12,012 nt of DNA from RGIG8597 sp050872545 (lineage in GTDB: Bacteria; Spirochaetota; GWE2-31-10), in NCBI GenBank assembly GCA_050872545.1, contig JBNMHA010000067.1:1-12012 (forward strand), written 5' to 3'. A model generated the notes under the pieces. The model ran no database searches, had not been told where the DNA came from, and saw nothing but the letters and a program-made list of their open reading frames with translations. This document shows positions 6,230-12,012 of this stretch, one piece after another. Position 1 is the first letter of the stretch, and each line of letters begins with the position of its first letter. A program made the position numbers and the translations under genes.

Positions 6230-7069
6230 TCAGTAGTTTCTGTATTCTCCGCGATCCATTTTGTCCGGATCCCAAGGATTGCGCTTATCAGACCAATCTA
6301 CTCCAAGCAGTATTGCAATATGAGTTGTAGCCGCTCTTAAACGATTAGAAAAAGTCGTAGGATTCAACGTCATAAGACCTTTTCCGTTAAGAAGCGAATC
6401 CGAACGTATCACAAGAAGAAATACTGTATAAATATAAAAGCCTTTTGCTTCTTCGTCATATATAAAATAAGTAATAGTTTTATATTCATCTGAATAACAA
6501 ACAAAAGGAATAGGCGTTTTGCATGTATTTACCAATACAAAATTATTTCTTTCATTATATAAATCAGACTGAAAAGACAGCAGACCGAATTTATTGTCTT
6601 TTTGGCGGAAATAACCTGTAATGTGCGGCAGAATCTCGGTCATAGGCTGCTGATCTTTTATTTTCACCCATTTCTTTGTTGTAGGATAAGCATTAACAAC
6701 CAAAGTTTTTACTTCATCGGCTCTTCTTGAATAATACTGCATTCCGGTAAGTTTATTCGCATCATTGATTGTGTTGTAAAAAGTCATTTTTGTTTCTTCA
6801 TTAAGTTCATAAGGCAAAAAAGCTTTTTCGTCGGTAATCATCTGGTAATCTTTATAATTAACCGGTGCGTAAGATGTTGACGGAACCGGCAAATCCAAAT
6901 CCGTAGCTTCTTCATGTTGGTTGTATTTTATATACATTCTTGTAATGATTTCGCCGGATTTTACTCTGTCAATTTGCTGCTCTGTCATAAACATATTCAC
7001 ATTCAATTCTTCCGCAAATGCGAAGATTCCGACAAACAATAAACCGATAAACATCGCTGTTTTCTTCAT
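6230..7069 (-). CDS. Exported protein of unknown function (DUF6675-like, tentative)
   Basis: A 279-aa secreted protein. The signal peptide MKKTAMFIGLLFVGIFAFA ends in an AFA-EE cleavage site; there are no further long membrane segments except a moderately hydrophobic YIYTVFLLVI strand (~214-223). The C terminus is rich in charge and aromatic residues, including DWSDKRNPWDPD. It resembles spirochaete proteins I would tentatively place in DUF6675, but I cannot confirm this and no function is known. AGGA lies about nine bases before the ATG. It is the first gene of a two-gene minus-strand unit; the second gene starts within about 1-14 bases of its stop, so the products may act together in the envelope. 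Confidence 0.8.
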   Translation of the reverse strand: MKKTAMFIGLLFVGIFAFAEELNVNMFMTEQQIDRVKSGEIITRMYIKYNQHEEATDLDLPVPSTSYAPVNYKDYQMITDEKAFLPYELNEETKMTFYNTINDANKLTGMQYYSRRADEVKTLVVNAYPTTKKWVKIKDQQPMTEILPHITGYFRQKDNKFGLLSFQSDLYNERNNFVLVNTCKTPIPFVCYSDEYKTITYFIYDEEAKGFYIYTVFLLVIRSDSLLNGKGLMTLNPTTFSNRLRAATTHIAILLGVDWSDKRNPWDPDKMDRGEYRNY

Positions 7070-7281
7070 TTGTACACATCCTGATTATTTAAGTATCGTG
7101 CCTATATAGCATTTACAAGTATTTATTACCAGACTATTAACGCATTTCCGCAAAAGAAAATTTCTGATATGTACGTAAAAACTGCAACGACAAAGAACAT
7201 ATTGTCGCTTTTAATGAACTGTAATCTTCACGGTATAGATTTTGCTCTACTCTCCGGAAAATATAATTCATGGGGGTTATT
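7070..7281. promoter_or_regulatory. Divergent intergenic region between the exported-protein pair and the large lipoprotein
   Basis: Both flanking genes start from this region, so it must hold two promoters. On the minus strand TATATA (7103-7108) preceded by TG forms a possible extended -10, with a poor TGGTAA -35 at 7131-7126. On the plus strand TATAGA near 7239-7244 is the best -10 candidate, without a good -35. A 6-bp hairpin CGACAA/TTGTCG lies at 7188-7207. GGGGGT (7272-7277) is the ribosome binding site of the lipoprotein gene. None of the promoter calls is strong. Confidence 0.4.
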
Positions 7282-10200
7282 ATGATAAATAAAGTTAAAA
7301 TCATTTCGATTATGCTTTTTCTGGCAAGTTTTCTGATTTTGTCCTGCGATAACTCATGCAGCGCAGAAGAAACTCCGAAAAGCGAAAAAGTTACACTTAC
7401 AAGTATAGATGTAACTTCCTATCCTACAAAAAGACTTTACATTACCGGAGAAGTTTTCGATCCGACAGGAATGACTGTAAAAGCAAACTATTCCGACGGT
7501 TCCTCAAAAGAACTGAAAAGCGGCGAATATGTTTGTTCTCCATCCGCAAAACTTACCGAAAACAACACGAAAATTACCGTTTCATATACCGACAGCGGAA
7601 TAAAGAAAGAAACTGAAATTCCAATTCAAATAGGTTATGCCATTGAAATCAAAGAATCAGTAAACGGAACCGTAAAATGCAATGCTGACCGAGCTGTTTC
7701 AAAATCTGCCGTAACATTGACAGCCACACCGGCAAGCGATGAATACGAATTGGAAAATCTACTGTATATGTATACCGAAAGCAGCGGTGAAGAAGTTGTC
7801 CGCAATCTCGGAATATCAGCCGACAAAACAGAATATAAGTTTGATATGCCAAACTACAATATTATAGTAAAAGCTACATTCAAACTGAAAAGCGATATTT
7901 CAACATATTCCGTTACGCTTAATAAAATAGGTGCAAAAGGCAACATAAAAGTTACGTTGTCATACGATGATGAAACTTTCACCGACAGTGACTTAGAAAA
8001 AATTCCTGCCGGCAAAGAAATCAAAATATCTGCAAAGCCTGATGCCGGCTACAATTTGCCGGAACTTCCGAAAGTTTCATACACAAATGAGGCTGGTGAA
8101 CAAAATGTTCAAGTAACAACTGTAGATTTGCAAACCGGAGATTTTTCATTCATCATGCCGGCAGCAAATGTAGTGCTTAAAGTAACTGTAAGAAAATTTG
8201 GAACTCAGAAATTATCTGTCATAATCAGCGGAAAAGGAACAGCTGAATTGTATGTAAACGGTCAGATTATACCGTCAGAAACTTATCTGCCACCGGAAAC
8301 AGAAGTCGCAATGATAATCACACCGGCAGACGGCTACGAACTTACTTCCGTAAAGCTTAACGGCGAATCACTGGAGGGAACAACATTTGAAACCGAAAAT
8401 CGTGATTCTGTTCTGGAAGTGTCTTTTTCTGAAAAAACAGGCTACGAAATATTAACAGGAATTGTAGACTACGGAGAACTCAGATTCAGCCACACAAGAG
8501 CGCACGAGGGAACCACAGTTAAAATCACAGGCGTACCGGATAAAGGTTATGCGGCGATAGATAACTTAACTGTCGTTCAAAATGACGAAGCAAGAACTCC
8601 TGTTAATGCTGTTAAAATTAATGACAACGAGTACAGTTTTGTAATGCCAGAAAATAATGTTACCGTGTCTGCTGTTTTCCGAGGTCATTTAATTACAATA
8701 AATAAATCCGAAGGCGGAAAAATAACAGCTACGAAAAGTGCAAAAGCAGGAGAGAAAGTTACACTGGCAGCTGTCGGTGAAAACGAAGAAAAAGCTTTAG
8801 GTACAATTGTTATTAAAACGGGTAATAAAAACTTGGACAATAACAGAACCGACAAAGATAATGAAAGTGAAATCACATTTACAATGCCTGAAGATGATGT
8901 TGTAATTGACGCAGTTTTCGGGAAAAAGATTGAAGCCGGATACAGCATTACACCGGAAAAAGCAGGAATCGCAGAATTGTATCAGGGACAAACTTACATT
9001 ACCCTCACAAATAAAATGTATTTTGCAGCCGGAACCGAAATTACAATAAAAACGACAGCAGGAAAAATCGGTGAAGAAATTTATGAAGTGGGAAATGTGA
9101 AAGTTGACAGCGTAAACGGTTCCGCAGGTGCCGTTGTTGCAACAGTTGTTGAAAATAAAGAGTATAAATTCACAGTTCCAGAGAAGAATATAAATATTGC
9201 AGTGGAATTCAGCGTGACAAATGCAAAACGTGTACATATTAACGATATTATCGGCGGAACCGTTGTTGCAGAAGTTGACGGAAAAACTGTAACCAGCAGC
9301 AGTGAAAGCTGGCTTGACGGTGATGCTTATGTAGTGGAGAACAAATCCGTTACCGTAAGGGCAAATCCTGATACCGGTTATGAAATCAAAACTCTTACTT
9401 ATAACGGAACACCAATAAACAGCGGTGACAGTTTTATCATGCCACAGGATGAAGTAACAATTTCTGCTGCATTCCAAAAGAAATCATACACTTTGAACTT
9501 TGATACTCCGTCAAACGGAACTATTTCATTATCAAGCAGCTTTACTTACGATAATGTAAGCAAAAAATTATCTGCTGCCGGAATTATATATACAAGCGGC
9601 GCAAAAGTACCTTATGACGAAATTGTTTATTTGATTGCACAGCCGTCAAATAAAGACTACATAGAACAAATCAAAGTCACAAATGAAGCAGAAGGTGCTG
9701 ACATTAAAATCGAAAGAAAAGATAAAATTACTTTTCCTTACCAATTTAAAATGCCGGCATCCGATACCGGTACAAGTGTTAAAGTTACTTTTGAATTCAG
9801 CGGAAGCGACGTAAACCTTTGGATTAACGGTACAGCAAAAAAGAGCTTTACATTAAACCCTACTCCGGATACAGCAACTTGGCCGACTTTGCTGAAAGAG
9901 TATTATATTGAATCAGAAAATGCTTCCGGTTATACTCAAATGGGTTATGAATTGAAAAAAGGCGATAAAGTACAGTTGAAAAAGAAAGACGGAACTGTTC
10001 TGAATCATTGGGAAGGTGCGCTTGGTTTCGATGAAACTAATCCAAACTATATTCCGGCTGAAAGTGCTTACATCGCAGAAGAAGACGGCATTTACAAGAT
10101 GTATTATAAAATTTGGAAAGAATCCGACGGTTCTGAAGGATATTCTCAATGGATACAAATTCCGAGAACAGCAGAGCTGACAGCAGCCGATTATTACTTA

Positions 10201-10515
10201 TGCGTAAACGGTAAGAACACAAAAACTTTTTTAGTAAGTGCAACTATTGACAGAGAGTTGTTCCCTACTCTGAAAAAAGAATTCTATCTTAAAGGTGTGA
10301 GTCTGCAGCAGGGAGACAAAATTACAATTGATACTAACGCATCGACACTGCCGCAAGATGGAATTCTTCACTGGGAGCCGGCTAATAAAGTAGGCGCAGT
10401 AGACAGCGAACCGTTTAAAGTTCCAAGCAGCAAGAAGTACGACTTCTACTTTAAGATTTGGGATGACGGCGGAACTTCAATTTGGGTTGAAGAAAGTAAG
10501 ACAACAACTAATTAA
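7282..10515 (+). CDS. Large repeat lipoprotein: Ig-like domain, InlB-B-like repeats, tandem C-terminal modules
   Basis: Predicted 1077-aa surface lipoprotein with no catalytic motif. The ATG at 7282 is preferred over 7270 because the GGGGG run (7272-7276) fits as its ribosome binding site. The signal peptide ends ILS-C (Cys22). Residues ~35-115 form a bacterial Ig-like (Big_3 type) domain. Then come about eight divergent InlB-B/Flg_new_2 repeats, each ending in F-x-(M/V)-P-x-x-(N/D)-(V/I) plus a strand to Phe: near residues 187, 290, 453, 533, 630, 718 and 822, plus one without the motif near 375. Two copies of an ~105-residue module close the protein (~844-957 and ~970-1077), sharing NG, PTLxKE(Y/F)Y, GDK, HWE and KIW. 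Such stalks usually display binding domains; carbohydrate or host-surface binding is an inference. The gene has its own terminator. Confidence 0.9.
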   Translation: MINKVKIISIMLFLASFLILSCDNSCSAEETPKSEKVTLTSIDVTSYPTKRLYITGEVFDPTGMTVKANYSDGSSKELKSGEYVCSPSAKLTENNTKITVSYTDSGIKKETEIPIQIGYAIEIKESVNGTVKCNADRAVSKSAVTLTATPASDEYELENLLYMYTESSGEEVVRNLGISADKTEYKFDMPNYNIIVKATFKLKSDISTYSVTLNKIGAKGNIKVTLSYDDETFTDSDLEKIPAGKEIKISAKPDAGYNLPELPKVSYTNEAGEQNVQVTTVDLQTGDFSFIMPAANVVLKVTVRKFGTQKLSVIISGKGTAELYVNGQIIPSETYLPPETEVAMIITPADGYELTSVKLNGESLEGTTFETENRDSVLEVSFSEKTGYEILTGIVDYGELRFSHTRAHEGTTVKITGVPDKGYAAIDNLTVVQNDEARTPVNAVKINDNEYSFVMPENNVTVSAVFRGHLITINKSEGGKITATKSAKAGEKVTLAAVGENEEKALGTIVIKTGNKNLDNNRTDKDNESEITFTMPEDDVVIDAVFGKKIEAGYSITPEKAGIAELYQGQTYITLTNKMYFAAGTEITIKTTAGKIGEEIYEVGNVKVDSVNGSAGAVVATVVENKEYKFTVPEKNINIAVEFSVTNAKRVHINDIIGGTVVAEVDGKTVTSSSESWLDGDAYVVENKSVTVRANPDTGYEIKTLTYNGTPINSGDSFIMPQDEVTISAAFQKKSYTLNFDTPSNGTISLSSSFTYDNVSKKLSAAGIIYTSGAKVPYDEIVYLIAQPSNKDYIEQIKVTNEAEGADIKIERKDKITFPYQFKMPASDTGTSVKVTFEFSGSDVNLWINGTAKKSFTLNPTPDTATWPTLLKEYYIESENASGYTQMGYELKKGDKVQLKKKDGTVLNHWEGALGFDETNPNYIPAESAYIAEEDGIYKMYYKIWKESDGSEGYSQWIQIPRTAELTAADYYLCVNGKNTKTFLVSATIDRELFPTLKKEFYLKGVSLQQGDKITIDTNASTLPQDGILHWEPANKVGAVDSEPFKVPSSKKYDFYFKIWDDGGTSIWVEESKTTTN

Positions 10516-10523
10516 TTTTTTAA

Positions 10524-10555
10524 GGGGCTGCAAATGAAACGCAGCCTCTTTTTTT
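10524..10555 (+). terminator. Rho-independent terminator after the large lipoprotein gene
   Basis: GGGGCTGC (10524-10531) pairs with GCAGCCTC (10541-10548), one G-U pair included, around a nine-base loop, followed by seven T. It begins nine bases after the stop codon. Confidence 0.9.
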
Positions 10556-10565
10556 AACTAAAGCT

Positions 10566-10597
10566 TTGATATTTTGTTCATTTTCAGTAAAATATCA
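10566..10597 (+). promoter_or_regulatory. Promoter with built-in palindrome for the CDF gene
   Basis: TTGATA (10566-10571), a 16-base spacer and TAAAAT (10588-10593) make a good sigma-70-type promoter. TGATATTTT (10567-10575) and AAAATATCA (10589-10597) are a perfect 9-bp inverted repeat, so the dyad covers both core elements. A dimeric regulator bound here would block RNA polymerase. The predicted start point near 10600 leaves a ~25-base leader with AAGGAG. Confidence 0.6.
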
Positions 10598-10625
10598 TAA
10601 AACAACAATTCCAAAGGAGAATATT

Positions 10626-11759
10626 TTGAGTTTTATAGAAGAACGGGAGAAAATCGGAACGCAGGCGAGCATTGCAGGAATTGCGGTAAATACAGGTCTG
10701 TTTATTTTAAAATTTTTACTGGGAACAATGATGCGCAGTATGGCAGTAATAGCCGACGGTTTTAATAACTTATCAGATGTTGCCTCATCAATCGTTTCGC
10801 TGATAGGTTTCAGAGTTGCCGGGAAAAAACCGGATGCAAAACATCCTTTCGGATATGGACGAATCGAATACATTTCTGCACTGGTAGTTTCATTCTTAAT
10901 TCTTACAACCGGACTATCGGTAATTAAAGATTCATTTTCAAGCATTTTTAAACCTACAGAACTCACCGTTACAACCATAGGCTTTATCGGACTGCTGATT
11001 TCCATTATTGCAAAAATAATTTTAGGGCTTTACACAAAAAGGTTGGGCAAAAAAATTAATTCAGTATCACTTATAGCTTCCGGAACAGACGCACTAAACG
11101 ATGTTATTGTCACACTGGCGACTATTGTTTCAATAGTTGTCTTCCGCTTTTTCAAAGTAAATATCGATGGTTACATAGGTTGTATCGTTGCACTGTTTAT
11201 CATAAAAGCCGGGATAGAAGTAGTTGTCGATGCATTGGGGCCACTTTTGGGTCAGCCGGCTGATAAAGAAATTGTCGATAAAATTGAAGAGTTGATTCTA
11301 GCCGGAAAAGGAATTGTCGGAGTTCATGACTTAGTTGTTCACAACTACGGACCGGGACGAGTTTTTGCTTCTGCTCATGCAGAAATTCCATCCGACTGCG
11401 ATTTGCTGAAAATGCACGAGATTATAGACCAGATTGAAAACACGATTTACAATGAACTTAACATTGAAATTACAATTCATTTTGATCCAATCGATATTAA
11501 CAACGAAAAACTTTCCGAAATGAAAGAAAAAATTGCAAAGATTGTAACTGATATTGATGAAAACCTGAAATTTCATGATTTCAGAATGGTTACAGGTCGT
11601 TTGCAAACAAATTTGATTTTCGACGTTGTGTATCCTTACGGCTGCAAACTGAAAGAAGAAGCGATTTTGCAGCAGCTAAGGGCAAAGATTGAAAAATTGT
11701 CTGCTGCTGACAACATAAAATATTTCGCAGTGGTAAAAATTGATTATCCAAAAACTTAA
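10626..11759 (+). CDS. Cation diffusion facilitator (CDF) transporter, probably Mn2+ efflux
   Basis: A 377-aa inner-membrane metal/proton antiporter with the usual six helices. The TTG at 10626 is chosen because GGAG (10616-10619) lies six bases before it; an upstream TTG at 10566 would overlap the promoter. The transport site shows N47-x3-D51 in helix 2 (DGFNNLSD) and D155-x3-D159 in helix 5 (GTDALND). Zinc-type CDFs usually have His in helix 5; an Asn-Asp/Asp-Asp site is the arrangement I associate with Mn2+ exporters such as streptococcal MntE, so Mn2+ is the best guess, with Fe2+ or Zn2+ possible. The cytoplasmic dimerisation domain (~230-295, containing VHDLVVHNYGPGR and the FASAHAEIP strand) is followed by a second, similar alpha/beta segment to the C terminus, making the protein longer than the ~300-aa minimal CDF. 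It is probably monocistronic and controlled by the palindromic promoter. Confidence 0.93.
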   Translation: MSFIEEREKIGTQASIAGIAVNTGLFILKFLLGTMMRSMAVIADGFNNLSDVASSIVSLIGFRVAGKKPDAKHPFGYGRIEYISALVVSFLILTTGLSVIKDSFSSIFKPTELTVTTIGFIGLLISIIAKIILGLYTKRLGKKINSVSLIASGTDALNDVIVTLATIVSIVVFRFFKVNIDGYIGCIVALFIIKAGIEVVVDALGPLLGQPADKEIVDKIEELILAGKGIVGVHDLVVHNYGPGRVFASAHAEIPSDCDLLKMHEIIDQIENTIYNELNIEITIHFDPIDINNEKLSEMKEKIAKIVTDIDENLKFHDFRMVTGRLQTNLIFDVVYPYGCKLKEEAILQQLRAKIEKLSAADNIKYFAVVKIDYPKT

Positions 11760-11810
11760 ATAATCTTAATTTCGATTATTACTAAGACAAAAGTTTTTTA
11801 TTATTGACTT

Positions 11811-11850
11811 AAGTGCATTTGCCAATTTCATCAGCGAAATAATGCAACTT
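11811..11850. repeat. Nested inverted repeat downstream of the CDF gene
   Basis: AAGTGCATT (11811-11819) pairs with AATGC-A-ACTT (11841-11850, one bulged A). Inside it ATTTC (11825-11829) pairs with GAAAT (11836-11840) around ATCAGC, leaving a five-base bulge on the left. The whole forms one long hairpin with no T tract after it. Confidence 0.6.
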
Positions 11851-11942
11851 GGGTTAAGGTTTTTGACATTTGTACTTCAATCTACATTTTGCCGTGCAAG
11901 CCGGCAGCAAAGTTTCGTTTTAAGTTAGAACGTGGTAAAAGT

Positions 11943-11992
11943 TAGGAAAGGGGAAACAGCTCTTTCAGCATGCCGCAGTTTCCCCTTTCCTA
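11943..11992. repeat. 15-bp perfect inverted repeat
   Basis: TAGGAAAGGGGAAAC (11943-11957) and GTTTCCCCTTTCCTA (11978-11992) are perfect reverse complements, separated by 20 bases containing the self-complementary GCATGC. One arm is all purine except its ends. No T run follows on either strand, so a standard terminator is unlikely. It may be a dispersed repeat, a mobile-element end or a structured RNA end; the window stops 20 bases later. Confidence 0.75.
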
Positions 11993-12012
11993 TGACCTAT
12001 CCCTTTCTTGGC

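Larger units (their letters stand above)
11760..12012. other. Gene-free right edge
   Basis: No credible gene is seen. Directly after the CDF stop, AATAATC (11759-11765) and GATTATT (11774-11780) form a weak 7-bp AT-rich hairpin, followed by TTTTTT at 11794-11799, too far away for a canonical terminator. The remainder holds the two inverted repeats listed separately and a small TGCCG/CGGCA hairpin (11890-11906). Confidence 0.5.

Noticed and set aside
8797..9477. 226-aa open frame on the minus strand inside the large lipoprotein gene
   Set aside because: Cys/Phe/Asn-rich composition typical of an antisense shadow, no ribosome binding site, and the plus-strand frame has clear repeat domains.
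10595..11005. 136-aa minus-strand open frame opposite the CDF gene
   Set aside because: Antisense to conserved CDF helices and no independent support.
11842..11931. 28-codon open frame starting ATG in the right-edge region
   Set aside because: No ribosome binding site, lies within an inverted repeat, no recognisable features.

Overview
The window looks like chromosome from a host-associated spirochaete, most likely a gut or oral Treponema. The reasons are: low GC; two very large exported lipoproteins with relaxed spirochaete-type lipoboxes; small exported proteins of a kind seen mainly in treponemes; A-rich ribosome binding sites; and compact hairpin-plus-T terminators. The species call is inference. 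There are no tRNA or rRNA genes, no CRISPR array and no transposase.

Layout. Positions 1-426 hold no credible gene. They contain an imperfect 103-bp direct duplication (period 179) and many short hairpins, several with GCAA or GTAA loops. A 1029-aa GH13-type glycosidase lipoprotein follows (427-3516), ended by a strong terminator. Next is a control region with two near-identical, oppositely oriented palindromes (3659-3688 and 3748-3773). They precede a DUF3793 gene (3786-4337), a short-chain flavodoxin (4399-4830) and an exported PepSY-like protein (4932-5354). Back-to-back terminators separate this from a convergent minus-strand pair (5521-6216 and 6230-7069) encoding an exported/membrane protein and an exported protein of unknown function. 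Divergent from that pair is a 1077-aa lipoprotein (7282-10515) made of Ig-like and InlB-B-like repeats, with two copies of an unrecognised C-terminal module. After its terminator, a promoter that is itself a palindrome drives a cation diffusion facilitator (10626-11759) with an Asn-Asp/Asp-Asp metal site, suggesting Mn2+ export. The last 250 bases hold two large inverted repeats and no gene.

How it may fit together. The two giant lipoproteins probably sit on the cell surface or periplasmic face; one degrades an alpha-glucan and the other may bind glycan or host/microbial surfaces. The DUF3793-flavodoxin unit looks like a low-iron response, because flavodoxin replaces ferredoxin when iron is short and its operators resemble a DtxR-type metalloregulator site. 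With the predicted Mn exporter nearby, metal homeostasis is a second theme. The most novel-looking items are the paired-operator DUF3793/flavodoxin unit, the tandem C-terminal modules of the 1077-aa lipoprotein, and the structured duplication at the left edge.
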